DNA of 64,000 nucleotides, from assembly GCA_033002965.1 (NCBI GenBank), contig JAURVB010002625.1:1-64000 (forward strand). The letters are read 5' to 3'. Below the pieces are notes generated by a model. That model worked only from the letters and a program-made list of their open reading frames with translations. It was not told the DNA's origin and ran no database searches. The translations under genes were made by a program, and so were the position numbers. Shown here piece by piece: positions 13,900 to 26,232 of the stretch. The DNA is from Piper betle. Lineage: Eukaryota > Streptophyta > Magnoliopsida > Piperales > Piperaceae. Numbering within the stretch: the stretch's first letter is position 1; each line of letters begins with the position of its first letter.

Positions 13900-14304
13900 C
13901 TAAGAGAAACGTGGAGGTTTACGTGTACTGTTTAGTACAACGCACCAGACATATGGTTAAAAGGGTACTGAAGGCATTGAATGAGAGTACTCGGTCTTAT
14001 GGAGAAATATAGAAGAAATTAGAAGGCTTAGGATATACTGTAGGCCTTAGGGACAAAAAAAACATGAGAAAATACCAAGAGAGGCATCAACAGATTAGTC
14101 AGTTTAGGATGTTGTTGGGTCCACGACCCGATGGCTTCCCAGTAAATGCCCTTGTGAGAGTTCAACAGAAGTTATAAAATGGTTTGTTTCAAAATGAGAG
14201 TTGGATCTCATTTGCTAGTTTGTTATAGTTATTTTTGGATGAGTAACACTCGTTATTGACTATTTTCTATTATATATCTAGATGATGAATAGAAGTTTGA
14301 TATG

Positions 14305-15524
14305 CGTTAAGTGTTTAAAGTATACAATATATACCCATGTTTTTAATGTGATTTTGTACTTCCCGGGTATAAACATTATTAATTAGGTGATATTTCTCGT
14401 TATATTCTAGTTAATTAATATTTTATGAGATATGCTTAATTTTGGAGTTTTAATGCAGAAAAAGATGAAACAAATTAATCTTTAGAAATGAATGGTCATG
14501 ACATTTGGCCCCAACCAATGACTACAATTTATGGAGTTCACAAAGCTCGGTGAGGATGAATGTGCATTGCTTTGGCTGCATTTGATTACATCGAAGAGTT
14601 GGAAATTTGAATGGACAACATAATCAATTATAATACATTGATTTGTGAACACCTTCCTTAAATTCATGTATCTTATGGCCATCTCATCGTCTATATAAAG
14701 GGTGGTCATTTGTTGTTTGGAATATCTCAACTCTTGGCTTAGAAGTAGTTCTAGTTTTTGTAATAATTTTCCTTTTATAATAAAAATATTTTTTCTTTAT
14801 AATGTTTTCTATTTTTATTATGAAGTAGTCCTTTATTTTGTTTTAGAGAAGAATGAAACTTAACATGGTTTAATTCAATTCATTTCAACCTCATATTCTT
14901 TTATTCAATTGGATAGCTTGAATTGTCATGTTCTTAATGCTACGAGTAGATTGATCGCCTATTTCTTAGATCATGAGGTTTAATTAGATTTCGGGAGAAA
15001 TTAATTAAATTAATAATTGATAATTTATCATACAACGAGTCTTTTGAATTGTTTGTCGTTATGGTCGGGAGATACATAACACTGTATCCGATTGTAAGGT
15101 AAATCTTAATGTATTATTTTATTGATTAATCAATTATCACCGGGAAGTGCGATTGTAAAGCAAATCTTAATGTATTATTTTATTGATTAATCAATTATCA
15201 CCGGGAGGTAGAAATTGAGGTAAAATAATAGAAGTATGAAGGAACGGGAACCACCATGTCATATATTTATGCTAGATTGACAATCCGAAGGAATAGAAGA
15301 TAAGAGTAAGAAGTGATGAAGATTAATTTCATATTAAGAGAAATTTTACTCTAGAACAAAATTTATCTTAAACTAAAAATCTTTTTTGTTGTTGTTTTGC
15401 TCTTAGTTCTATTTTCTACTATTAACATAAGTAAATTTATCTCTCACTAGGACACTTAAAAATTTATCATTATATTATTTGTTTTGACCGTGTATATTTG
15501 CACGCCATTGAATTTATTCTACGA
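14305..15524 (+). repeat. 5' LTR (family A) with an internal tandem duplication
   Basis: 1220 bp, starting CGTTAAGTGTTTAAAG (family TGTTAAGTG; first base changed) and ending TTCTACGA. It is about 60 bp longer than the 1156-bp solo copy because the segment around 15095-15200 (CAAATCTTAATGTATTATTT...) is present twice in tandem. Confidence 0.85.
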
Positions 15525-15530
15525 AGTTTT

Positions 15531-15548
15531 TGACGCCGTTGTCGGAGA
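15531..15548 (+). promoter_or_regulatory. Primer binding site, tRNA-Asp type
   Basis: TGACGCCGTTGTCGGAGA lies just inside the 5' LTR and closely matches TGGCGCCGTTGCCGGGGA, the primer site usual for Athila/Tat-type elements. Three bases differ. Confidence 0.75.
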
Positions 15549-15797
15549 GATCGAATTTTCTTAGTTAATTTATGATTAGCATTTTGAGTTTTTTCTTTTT
15601 CTTTTTAGATTTTAGTATATGATATATATATATACATACACACACACATACTATATAATTGTCTTCTTCATTGTTATCATTTGTTTATGCATTGATTAGT
15701 GCGATCACCCTTGTTTTCTTGTGATCCAGAGATTGAAAAGACTTTGAGAAACTTGCGTGCCGCTGGATGAAGAGCACAAGAAGCAATAGAAGAAGTC

Positions 15798-17170
15798 ATG
15801 GACCCACAACAACAATAAATGCCTCCACTTCCACCGATTGTAGCAGTAGCCAATGATGACAAGAGGGCAATCCAAGATTGGGTTGTACTTCTTGGAAGAG
15901 GGTTACAACCTAGTATTATTGCACCACCGGTAGATGCGACCCACTTCGAGCTTAAACCGGTTTTATTTAATATGTTACAAACTATAGGACAATTTAGTAG
16001 ATCTCCTACTGAAAATCCTAATAGGCATATCATCGATTTCTTATCAGTTTGCAATATGGATAAGCGACCCAGTGTCTCTGACAATGCTCTCTGCCTTCAC
16101 TTATTTCCATTCTCATTAATAGAAGGTGTGAAAGAGTGGTTGCCATCATTAGATGCGATTACCACTTGGGATGAATTGTCTGAAAAATTTTTATTACAAT
16201 ATTTTCCTCCTTCTAAAACTGCTAAATTATGTAACGAAATTTTATTTTTTTTGCAGTTTGATGGTAAGTCTCTCTTTGAGGCATGTGAAAGATTTAAAGA
16301 ATTATTGAAAAAGTATCCAAACCATAGTATAGAAAGATGGATGCAACTCCAAACTTTCTATAACGGGTTGTTGGGGCAAACAAAAAACATAGTTGATGCA
16401 ATGGCCAATGGATCATTTCTTAGGAAGAACCCACATGATGATTTTCAATTGCTAGAATTGATGGTTCCTAGCAACCACCATGCAACACAAGAAAGGCACC
16501 CAAGGAGGATTACCAGAGTTTTAGAATTAGATGCACTTATTGCTTTATCTGCTCAGGTTAGTTCTTTAGCTAATCAAGTTCAAAATTTAAATATGCAGGG
16601 ACAGGTTAAGGCTATGGAGCCAAGGTGTGAATGGTGTGGACAAGGACATTCTACAGGTCAATGTGCAGCAGATCAAGTTAACTATGTCGGTAACTTTAAT
16701 ATGAACAACAATCCCTGTTCCAATGCCTACAATGCGGGTTAGCCCAATAACCCCAACTTTTCATGGATTAAATCTCCACAATCGGTTGTTGTCCTCAATA
16801 ATCCACCACCACCATCAGAGGATTCTCGACCCCCTTCACTTTCTTTTCAGCCACAACAATAGGATTTGATCCAAATCTTCAATTCTATGCAACAAACTAT
16901 GCAACAATTCAGGCAGAATCAGCAACAACAACAACAACAATTTATGCAATAAGTTGTGTTGCAATTAAACAAGGAACCAAGTGAGCCACCTAGGGGTGTA
17001 CTTCCTAGCCAACCAGAACAACCAAGGAATGATGATCAAGAACATTGCAAAGCCATAACAATCCAGCTTGGTATTACTTTACAAGAACCAGTTTAGCCCA
17101 ATGAAGTTAAGGAAAAAGATGAAAAACCAAACAATGAACATGAACCCAATACATTGGTTAGCTTACTCGA
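15798..17170 (+). pseudogene. gag: gag of an Athila/Tat-type element, with in-frame stops
   Basis: Capsid/nucleocapsid polyprotein. The probable start is ATG at 15798, followed after six codons by TAA (CAA to TAA). The open part 15819-16742 (307 codons) has the family's conserved FELKPVLFNMLQ, FLSVC, ITTWDELSEKFLLQYFPPSK and ERFKELLKKYP segments, then a zinc-knuckle motif CEWCGQGHSTGQC and NYVGNFN. The stop at 16740 replaces a Trp in the usual NPGW motif. The same frame continues with PNFSW and further stops at 16860, about 16950 and 17093, followed by AITIQLGITLQEP. Protease, RT and integrase are absent. Confidence 0.87.
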
Positions 17171-17174
17171 AAGT

Positions 17175-17413
17175 GAAGGAATAGAAGATAAGAGTAAGAT
17201 GTGATAAAGATTAATTACATGTTATGGAAAATTCGACTCTAGAACAAAATTTATCTCAAACTAAAAATCTATTTTTGTTGTTGTTTTGCTCTTAGTTCTA
17301 TTTTCTAATATTAACATAAGTAAGTTTTCTCTGTGGGACGACACTTGACAATTTATCATTATATTACTTGCTTCGACCGTGTATACTTGCACGTCATTAA
17401 GTTTATTCTATCA
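17175..17413 (+). repeat. Truncated 3' LTR (family A)
   Basis: Matches the last part of the 5' LTR from GAAGGAATAGAAGATAAGAG to TTCTATCA. The junction with gag is abrupt, so a deletion removed pol and the first kilobase of this LTR. Confidence 0.85.
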
Positions 17414-18486
17414 ATATGCTAGGTTGAACAGAGGAGCAGTGATATCTTGTGCACACACATCCGTCTAACTATAGAATGCTTTTTAATATTGGATTTATGA
17501 CATGTCATGATGAGATTGTTGAAATGAAATGAAAACTATAATTATGTAGTATGATATTTACCATAAGTGATAATATGATGATATATTGAGTATGGCCAAA
17601 ATAATTTTGATGCTGTATCCAAATAGGAGAAGGGTCAAGACCTAGTTTAGAAAGTTTAGTATGAAGCTGAACAAATGTCTCAAGACCCTTCTATTCGATT
17701 AGCAGTTGAGTCCTATTGACTCAACTACTAATTCACATTTTTCTATATATACAATCGATAAGATTTTTCTATATATGTTTATTGTACACTATTTGACTGG
17801 GTGGCCCTTATTGATCTTTTATAAGACACTCTATCTATTTTATTTTTAAAAATATTACCAAATTTATCGTGATTGTTTTTGAGTATGAATTGTTTGATAT
17901 GACATTCATGTAATATTCTGTTAAGATTTTTTTGCATCCCATATATGCATGATAAAATTTATCTTCCATCATAATACACAGAAAGTAGATCTATTTGGGT
18001 TAGGTTTGGGTTGATCGACATTATCGGGTGACCCATAATATTCCCGTTTGGTTTGCGAGTGAGTCAGATTTATGGTGTTATACTGGCTAGTGGCGATGAT
18101 GGTGGTTGCTAGTGAGGGGTTGGGGAATGACGGGGAGTCGAGGCGATAGTTGGAGGAGAAGGTCGAGGAGAAGAAAAAAGTCGGTGGCAATTTTGTAAAT
18201 AAAAGTTGACTTCGTCTCATACACTAGTAAAAGATAATAGAAAATAATGAAAAATAAAAAAATAAAATAAAACAAGCTCAACCTCGATTGATTGATTTGC
18301 TCTAAATACTTGTAACCTAACCAAAAATCCTATATAAGACGTACTACACAATAAACAACCTAATTGTAATTTTTACGGTTATAAATAATAATAAAAAAAA
18401 TCAAGGCATTTTGTCATATATTCTAATAACTCAATTTTATATTGTGTTAGTAACGTTATCATCTTATACTCGGTACACTCTAACCT

Positions 18487-18592
18487 AGGATCGTTGGAGA
18501 GGAACACTATGAAATTGGACAAAGGGTTAAGGACACTTCACAATGTTACAAATAACTTCACAATATTATACCTATCCTTAAATGGAGGAGAA
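18487..18592 (+). pseudogene. atpB: Short decayed atpB fragment (second NUPT)
   Basis: The plus strand encodes [22 protein letters not shown], a stop, then LHNIIPIL, which matches atp[23 protein letters not shown] followed by ELQDIIAIL. The same stretch occurs in the better-preserved insert at 13400-13480. More substitutions and an internal stop show that it is older or faster-decaying. It lies where family C LTR copy 1 ends. Confidence 0.8.
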
Positions 18593-19188
18593 TCTGCAAA
18601 TTAAAATACAAGAAAATTTAAAAAATACAATAATAATACCTCACGAGGGTCATAGGCTCGAATATCGCTTACTTAATTTTTTTTAAAAAAATAATAAAAT
18701 TTTTTTTCATGGTTAAAGGTGACATGTTCAAACTCAAGTAACTTCAACTTTTTACTTTTTATTAATAAGAGTCTGTGTCATGGTTTTGAAAAGAATATAA
18801 TAAAAAAATAGTTATAATTTATTTTTTTATTCAAATAAGATATATTTTTAAAGTCAATCATAATAAATATCTAAGATATCAAATTAATACAATTTATCTC
18901 ATTATTTAATGAGAATTTATTTATAAAATTAAAATTTATCTGATTTAGGTTACTCATAACAGGACATCTAGGGTAGTTATTATTAACAATAAAATATTAA
19001 ATTAAATGTTAGTGGCTTATGGCTATTGCATGGTTAAATGGGGTGTTAAAATATATAAATATTTTCCCATACTTTTGCCGACTAAAAATTTTTATGAGTT
19101 ACTTAAGAAAAAAACATTTTTTATGAGTCACTTCTGTTGACGGCCATCGTCCTCTGCCGTCGAGACCCCTTTGCCGTTGTTCCGACTA
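18593..19188. other. AT-rich sequence left of inverted arm 1
   Basis: No gene or element is recognised. The last 50 bases before 19189 are GC-richer and have no partner beyond arm 2, so they are outside the duplication. Confidence 0.5.
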
Positions 19189-19790
19189 CAGTGTTGTTTT
19201 TCTATTTATTAGACTTGCGTTTATCCGAGAATAGGGTTTGACCAGATGACCTTTTTGGGTTTTGACTATTTTGATTGATTATCTGTAGTGTAATCAATTG
19301 ACAATTTATTTTATTTACTGTTTAATTATGTGACAGTGCGAAAGATTGTTGGCTGTTTGGTTGTTCAATTATTGTCTAGTTGATGATTTGATTGATTTGA
19401 TCGAGCTCATTGAATTGATTACTTGACTATCTTGTATGCTTCAACTATTTGACCAGCTTGACTAAGTGGATTAAAAAAATTAATTGATTGCTTTGACCGT
19501 TTCATCGTTGATTTGATTAATTGTAATTTTAGTTGTAATAATGTAACAATTTGACCATATTTAAACATCGTTGACATTCCCCATTTGATCGGATAATTTT
19601 GACTGGTTTACATGTATTTTGACAATCATTGATAGTATGATAACTAAAATCACTACATTCCACGTATTGAATCTTGTATAGACTTTGACTAAGTCCAAAT
19701 AATCGATTAGGTTTGGTTTCTTTGCACCGGGTAACCAAGTCTGTAAGGCTTACCCTATTTGCTGTTACGTGTAGTTCGTATGTTGGTTTC

Positions 19791-21278
19791 TGTCACAGGG
19801 TCCCCCTTTGGGTCTAAATTTTTCGCCTAGGACTTCCCCCTGTGCGGCGTGTTTCCCTCCCTGGAAACACCAGCCAACCCCCGTACGCAGCACGTGACCG
19901 CTACGCAAAGCGGCAACGCGGGCACCAACACCCCAGTCCCGGTACCACGCCCGATTGCTGGCGCACCCTGATACCGGTACCTGGTTACCGGTGTTAGCTC
20001 TTACCGAACAAATTATCGATCACACGGAATCGCCAAGCAGCAGCGTTATGCGTCCCAGTCCCGGTCACCCAATTACCGGCACGACCAGACCTCGGAATCA
20101 CCGGTCCAGTCACTGGTGGCCAAACACGACGCAAACACTACACTTTTACGGGAAATCTCCCCAACCTCTATTCCACTAGTATGAATACAGGATAACTACA
20201 AGTAATCCTACTCTCGACTACTTGCTGGTCGTGGACATGCAAACCCCACGACCTTGCCTCTCGACCCTCACTCGACAGGACTTCACTCACAACCCTCGGC
20301 AATACCTCGCAGGGTTGCCGAACAACACTGGTAGGAACCTTGGTCCAAAGGCGGACCACGACTACACCGGCAGTCTGCCTTGGAGCCTCAGTCCGTCCCC
20401 CACGGCCTGGCTGCAGCAGACTCCAAGTTCCCCTTTTCCCGACCAAGGTGGTTCCCCCCACTGAGAACCCACACACTCCTACTCCTCACTTGTTGTTCTT
20501 CTCTACTTTCTGATCTGCCTCAACACAATGAAGCACCTCCTTATATAGGCTTCGGGCTGGAAATAGTGCACGTCACCCCCATGGATCCTGACCATCCAAT
20601 CTTCGATCAATGGCTCAGCTCGATCCACATGAGTCACCAACCTAGTGATGTCACCAAACTGATCCACACCGTCGACCCCCAGATCCACGGTCCTCCTTGG
20701 CCAGCTCACATCACCCCAACCCTTGGAGTTTCCAGCTGCAATTACTGAAAAGCCCCGGTGCACCCTAGCCAGGTGGTTGAACCCTCCTGGTTCGCCCCGG
20801 CTAGCCCTGGTACCGAAACCTGCACTCGGCATGCTCCAGACCCCCACAGCACTCAGTACCGGGATCCTGACTCACTCGGACCCGGACGCTCACCGCCAAC
20901 CTCAACACCAGGATAGTCCTGCCCGGCATTGATCGGTCACTTTGCTGGTTCGCGCCGACGTGCTCGCTCGGCACACACGGTACTGCTGCCCACATGCTCG
21001 GTCGCGGTGCTCGGTCATCTGCACCCTCCGCTCCCGGTACTACTCCCGGCACTGCTCCCGGTCAGTTTCCCGGCACGGCTCGACCTCGCACGCGTCTGGA
21101 TCACCCATGCTCGATACCTGCACCCGTTGGAACCACGATTGCACACCAACCCGACCAGCACTCCGGTAGGTTGTTCCACCACCCGGATAGCACCAGCTAC
21201 CGGCTCTGGACTCGGGACGACTAGGACCAACCGCCAAATCCTAGCTCCCTTGGCGCCCCACGGTTACGACCCGTAACA
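19791..21278 (-). mobile_element. Family B solo LTR, present only in arm 1
   Basis: 1488 bp, reading TGTCACAGGG...CCCGTAACA on the plus strand, with perfect duplication GTTTC (19786-19790 and 21279-21283). Arm 2 (near 62085-62110) shows the empty site with a single GTTTC. The sequence resembles the chromovirus LTR at 23139-24999 in reverse, so both belong to one LTR lineage. GC-rich frames inside are spurious. Confidence 0.93.
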
Positions 21279-21339
21279 GTTTCCACCCATGTGGTGGATA
21301 CCACACGATTATGCTATAGAAATCGATAGAATTACAATT

Positions 21340-21670
21340 ACTGTTAATATTATGGTTATTGATATTGTTGTCATTATTATTATAGAACGTTATCGTTATC
21401 GTATTATTTGCCTGGTTGGATCGCTACCATTAACATTGCCATAATGTTACTGTTAGCGTTTTTGTATCGTTATTATTGTGGTTATGGCTAATATGATTAT
21501 TGATATGGTTATTATCTTATAATTGTTACTATTATTATTATTGACATTTGTTATTATTGTTATTATTATTATAGTTGTTATTGTATTCTTAATGCTACAG
21601 ATGTTATTATTATTGTATTGCCATTGTTACCCACATTGATATTGTTATCGTTACCGTTATACATATTGAC
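21340..21670. repeat. Low-complexity TTA/TTG-rich stretch
   Basis: Degenerate trinucleotide-like runs of TTAT, TTG and TTA. The counterpart in arm 2 is at about 61700-62045. Confidence 0.7.
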
Positions 21671-22386
21671 TAATGTCCAGGTTCTTTAACACTTTGTGTT
21701 TGTGGCACAGAGTGCATATTACCCCTCTCGATGACAAAAATCTAGGAAATGACAAAAATTATCGTGTTGACCGTTACAGGCTCTTTCCACACCTGCTTCA
21801 GAGGGTATTAGTGTTTTATATGGGTAAATGATGATACCCATCAACTAGTGTACTGTATTACACTGCATTGCGTTGCTGCATTGTTTTGCAGTGAAGGTGC
21901 CTTGCTATGGTCCAATTAGCTTCTCCTTTACCTTTGGAGTCTTGTGGGTTGTCTACAACTCATTTGTTTATATATTGAATATACGAGGATCACTAACGTT
22001 TCTTATTGACTTTTTTATTTTAAAAATATGGAGGTTTTTTGTTCTGCTAAGGAGTTGGAGTCGTTGGGGGATGCTTCGCTTCACTCGAACGGCGGTGGCT
22101 ATTAATTCTAGGTTGTTATGGTATTTGTTTTTCCGTATATTATTTTATTGTATATATATTTATTAAAATTATGATTTATTGACTTCAACTATTTTAAGTT
22201 GGTTTCAATTGATTTCCAACACCGGCACACCAAGATGGTTTTAAGATCTTGAGGATTTTATTGTCTACATTTTTTAGGCTAATCTCTTATAATATTTATT
22301 ATAAATAAATTTAAAAATTTCGTCAACTAATTATCGACTATTGCGTTTGGCTTGGTATTTTGTGAACCGGGTTGGGATGTTACAGC

Positions 22387-22899
22387 CGCGCAGCACAATT
22401 GTCCTTCATTGACGCAATGGGCAAGGATGAATAAGAAGCAATTTGATGATCAAAGGCTAAATGACTTAGAAGAACAAATCAAAGGATATCATAATGAATT
22501 TGTGTCATTTCGAGTGGTGCTCTTTGGTATGGCACAAAAGTTGGACGTCATAGTGGTTCAACATGGAGCTTTGTCGGATATGTTAGGGCAACTCATCAAA
22601 GTAAAGGCCTTGCCTTTGAAGGAGTGCCACTACTCAATGCTGAAACCACTTACTCCACGTTGATGCCCTTGGGTGTTGACCACCAACCCCAGGTAAGCGT
22701 GGCTTTAGATCAATTTCATGGGCCAATACAGTTTGATGCCTACAGTCATGTTAATTCTTTGCTCTTTCATGTTTATGATAAGGATGAAGAATTGTCGAAA
22801 TTTGATGTCAATGATGATGATTTAGCCTTTTCAATGTCTACCATGATGATGATTAACCTAGCTTCGATATCCATGACCATAATAGTGTTGATATGCTAG
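22387..22899 (+). pseudogene. Broken ORF, possibly retrotransposon gag N terminus (arm 1)
   Basis: From ATG 22427 a frame encodes MNKKQFDDQRLNDLEEQIKG and on through a coiled-coil-like stretch ending at 22663. A second frame (22624-22899) continues with VDHQPQ and an acidic stretch, so a frameshift is likely. Short heptad-like N termini of this sort occur in Ty3/gypsy gag proteins, but I cannot name a family. Arm 2 carries the same two frames, with a longer N terminus (58448-58831), because arm 1 lacks the upstream 2.2 kb. Confidence 0.4.
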
Positions 22900-23138
22900 C
22901 ATTGGAGCTGATGTCTTCGAAGGATTCTGCCATAGCAGCCAAGCCAATGACATCCATGGAACTCCAAATGCAGGTGGGACTGGGGTATATTCCCTTCCAA
23001 CAAACTTTTGAGCTCTAGAGACATAACGACCACCTCAAGAGAGCATGGTGTCCAACAAGCCTCCCCAAGAAGAGGCACGTCCCAGCAGGCCTCGCTTGCC
23101 AAGGGCTCTAGCCAAGAGGCCATCCTAAGGCTGACTAG

Positions 23139-24999
23139 TGTTACAAGTCTAGTCCGGAGGATGCCTAGAGAGCTAGGATTTGGCAATTATTCCTAGTCAT
23201 CATGAGTCCAAGACAGATTGTCGGGGCTATCCGAGTGGTGGAAAAAACTTACCATTACTAATCCATGTTATAGTTGCAGACAAGATCAAGCTATGGTGCA
23301 TCAAGTCTGTCGGGTGACCAGGGGTATGAGCAAGGATGGAGTCAAGCGAGTATCGGTACTTGACAACATGTAGCACCAAGGGATGATCGGTAATGGGTAC
23401 TGAGCATACCGCTACATAGGCATCGATAAACCTCAAGATGATGGGTGTTCAAGGTAGCAAGCAAATGACCGAGCAAGCTACGAACAGCATATCGGTGGAG
23501 CGAGGTTGGGGGCAACCGAGCGTATCAATATCCAGTGCCGAGTGGTGCCAAGCAGTACGCAAGCAAGGATTGCCGAGCAATGCACGAGTGAGCAGTGCCG
23601 AGTAATGCCAAGCGGTGCCGAGTAGTGCGCGAGCAAGCAGCCAGCAGTGCCGAGCAGTAGCATGCGAGCAGCGAGCTACAAGCGGGCATCGAGTGTACCG
23701 ATCTAAATAGCGGTACATGGGCACGAGCGCATAAGGGGTGACCGAGCCAAATACCGGGGCAGCGGTATTTTGCCTGAGGTTGACGAGTGGGCACAGGATT
23801 CCTAGTGAGAGTAGGAATGCCAACACTTTGAGTGAGCATTCTGCTGGAATGCCGAGAGAAGAAGTTTCGGGTTTTGGAGTGGGTAGTTTGTTAGAACGCC
23901 GGGTGGTTGGAGCGATGGCCGAGAGTGGGCTAGGGTCAAACCAGGAGGGTTCGACCATGCAGCCAAGGGTGCCGAAGGATTCGTTTGATCGAGAATTGCC
24001 GATAAGATTTGCTGATGTGTTGAGATCTTATCCAAACCAGCGGAAAATAGTTGGTTGCAACAAATTTCAAATATGGATATCCTTGGATGTTAAGGATAAA
24101 CATGATTTTCAAAAGATATTCTATTGAGATCTTTGGAGATATGGATAAACACAGATTGGAGTCTACATAAAGAGATGTCCCTCTTGTGTAGAAGGGAACA
24201 GACGTGAATTGCTGTGAATCTCATGGTGGAGAAGAGATAATCGTGATCGTGCAAGGAGACACTTGAAGTTGTCATGACCAATTCTTCAAGTAAAGGGCTG
24301 GAACTTCAAGGGGACTAGCAAAGTAATCATCTGCTGGGATCAAGGTACACAATTCCTGTTCCACGACCTGATTGTATTTCTAATTGAGGGAAATTACATG
24401 TAAACAGGCTGACCAGGGGGTGGCTTGGGACCGTGCATTGTGAGGACTTATTGTGAGCTAGGGTATTCGTAGCAACATAGCCTCCCTATCGGGAAAGAGG
24501 CAGGCCGTAGGGTTTGCATGTCCATGGTAGCCAAGTAGTCGGTAGATTGTCTACTTGTTCCTTTGTTTTAAGTTAATGAAATTAAGGTTGGAGTAGGGGC
24601 TCCGTAATTGTATGGTGTCAGTGTCGTTGTCATGTTAGGCATGGTATCGATAGCAAGATCGAGGATTCTGGGTCTTGCAAGCTGAAGGGGGTAATCGGTT
24701 TGGCGTATTGAACCATAGCACCTTGGTGCACGACTGCGTATTAGCAATCATTGGTGTATATCCCTGTGTGGTGGTTGATCTATCAAATTATTGGTACCGA
24801 TAACTAGAATTGGGCACCGGTCAGTTGGGTGAAGTCTAGTGTTTGGAGTGCTTGTGCGTGTGCTGTTATTGTTTCCTCACCGCGGTGTCTTCTAGGATTG
24901 CTACGTACTTGTGGAAGGTTAGTGTTTCCAGGAGGGAAATACGTTACATGGTTGTGGTTTAGGGAGCAAAAAATTCTACCCTAGATTAATCCTGTGATA
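23139..24999 (+). repeat. Chromovirus 5' LTR, arm 1
   Basis: About 1.86 kb from TGTTACAAGTCTAGTCCGG to CCTGTGATA. It shares the landmarks AGCTAGGATTTGGC, GGGGCTATCCGAGTGGTGG and GTTTCCAGGAGGGAAAT with family B solo LTRs. The partner 3' LTR has the same order. The plus-strand frame at 23738-24127 is LTR sequence, not a gene. Confidence 0.85.
23536..23672. repeat. GTGCCGAGCA-type minisatellite in the LTR
   Basis: About ten imperfect 10-bp units (GTGCCGAGCA, ATGCCAAGCG and similar) in tandem. The same repeat array recurs in the 3' LTR at about 33811-33905 and in the arm 2 partners, with different unit numbers. Confidence 0.75.
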
Positions 25000-25002
25000 G
25001 AA

Positions 25003-25014
25003 GGTATCAGAGCT
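25003..25014 (+). promoter_or_regulatory. Primer binding site, initiator tRNA-Met type
   Basis: GGTATCAGAGCT directly after the 5' LTR matches the TGGTATCAGAGC primer site of many plant LTR retrotransposons. Confidence 0.85.
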
Positions 25015-25084
25015 AGGTTTCAGCACGTCACAAGTGCAAGTTTCAGGAGGAACCTCCACAATTTGCCAATAAACCAATCCGGAT

Positions 25085-26200
25085 ATGGACACACGATCTA
25101 CCGAGAGTCTTAGGGAGAGACTAGCACGACTGGAAGTGTTGGTAGGAAGACCTACCAACAGTGGAGACGTGCATACCGTCTTTGATTGACTATAGCCCTT
25201 AATAGAAGGGTTGTTGGACTTGAATACTTGGGTAGGAACATTACCCGAGCCTAGTAGTGCAAGAGAGACGACATAGATGCTTGGAGCTCTCCTGGTTGTG
25301 TATGATGCTTTGCATGCGGATGTGGCATTGTTGAAGCAAGTGTTCGTATTACAGCCTCAACATGGAGTTGTTGACTATGCAGCGGAAGAAAGCTTAGTCC
25401 TGGGAAGGCTCAAGGTGCCAGAGCCAAAGAAGTTTGAAGGGACTAGGTCAGCCAAGGACCTAGAGAACTTCCTCTGGGACATGCAAGAGTACTTTACAAC
25501 TACGAAGATACCCAAAGAGATGAAGGTTTCTATGGCCAGTATGTTCATGATGGGGGATGCCCAAGTTATGGTTTAGAACTCACACCGAGGAAGATGAGAA
25601 TGCTGGTTGACCCCGTATAAAGACTTGGGGAGACTTGGGAAATTGTAAAACGAGAGCTTCGGGAGCAATTCTTGCCAACCAATACTACCTGGGTGGCAAG
25701 GGGTTAATTGAAATGTTTGACTCAAACAGGAACCGTGAGAGAATATGTCAAGGAATTCAGCTATTGTATCCTGGACATCAAGAACATGTTCGAGGAGGAT
25801 AAGTTGTTCAACTTTATCACAGGTTTGCAGCTGTGGGCACAACTGGAATTGAAGAGACAGAAAATACAGGATTTACCTGTAGCTTTGGCAGCTACCGATG
25901 TTTTGGTGGACTTCAAGCAGACTATGGGATTGAAAGATGAGAACTCTAGCAAGAAGACCACAACAAGCAAGGATAGCCGACGGGATGGCAAGGAGAAGCC
26001 ATCCAAGGTGCTGAAGAAGAAGAAACCAAGCTTTAGGCCAGGTAATAGGGACCGGATAACCGATGTGAGGAAGTCCGAGTATTTTCTATGAAATGGCCCA
26101 CATCGGGCTAAGGAGTGTCCAACCAAGGGCAAGATCAGTGCTATGGTAGCAGTTGCAGATCGAGATCAGGAGGAGGGGCCTTCTGCTTGAGCATCTACCC
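25085..26200 (+). pseudogene. gag: Chromovirus gag with stops, arm 1
   Basis: Starts MDTRSTESLRERLARLEVLV, the usual N terminus of plant chromovirus gag, and is broken by stops at about 25187, 25193 and 25274. It continues with VPEPKKFEGTRSAKDLENFL and WDMQEYF. After another stop and a frame change it continues with TGTVREYVKEFS, KLFNFITGLQ and KRQKIQDLPVALAATD. The zinc knuckle is damaged: the second Cys is replaced by a stop in the motif before NGPHRAKECP. The product would be the capsid polyprotein; it cannot be made. Confidence 0.88.
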
Positions 26201-26232
26201 TTTAGATACTTGAGGCTATACATGCTAGACAT

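Larger units (their letters stand above)
14305..17413 (+). mobile_element. Athila/Tat-type Ty3/gypsy element, internally deleted
   Basis: 5' LTR 14305-15524, primer binding site, gag region, then a 3' LTR of which only the last 239 bp remain (17175-17413). Pol and most of the 3' LTR are deleted. A perfect 5-bp duplication ATATG flanks it (14300-14304 and 17414-17418), and the family C LTR continues on both sides. The LTR belongs to family A, so this copy identifies the source of the solo LTRs found elsewhere in the window. Confidence 0.88.
19189..22384 (+). mobile_element. Uncharacterised LTR-like block, arm 1
   Basis: Ends CCGGGTTGGGATGTTACA at 22384; the arm 2 counterpart starts TGTAACATCCCAACCCGG at 60959. 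That terminus is typical of plant LTR retrotransposons. The other end is not found inside the arm. It is interrupted here by a solo LTR (19791-21278) absent from arm 2. The frame at 21873-22166 has no recognisable product. Confidence 0.45.

Noticed and set aside
20168..21276. Cluster of overlapping GC-rich ORFs of 60-120 codons
   Set aside because: All fall within a family B solo LTR with defined ends and target duplication; open in several frames on both strands.
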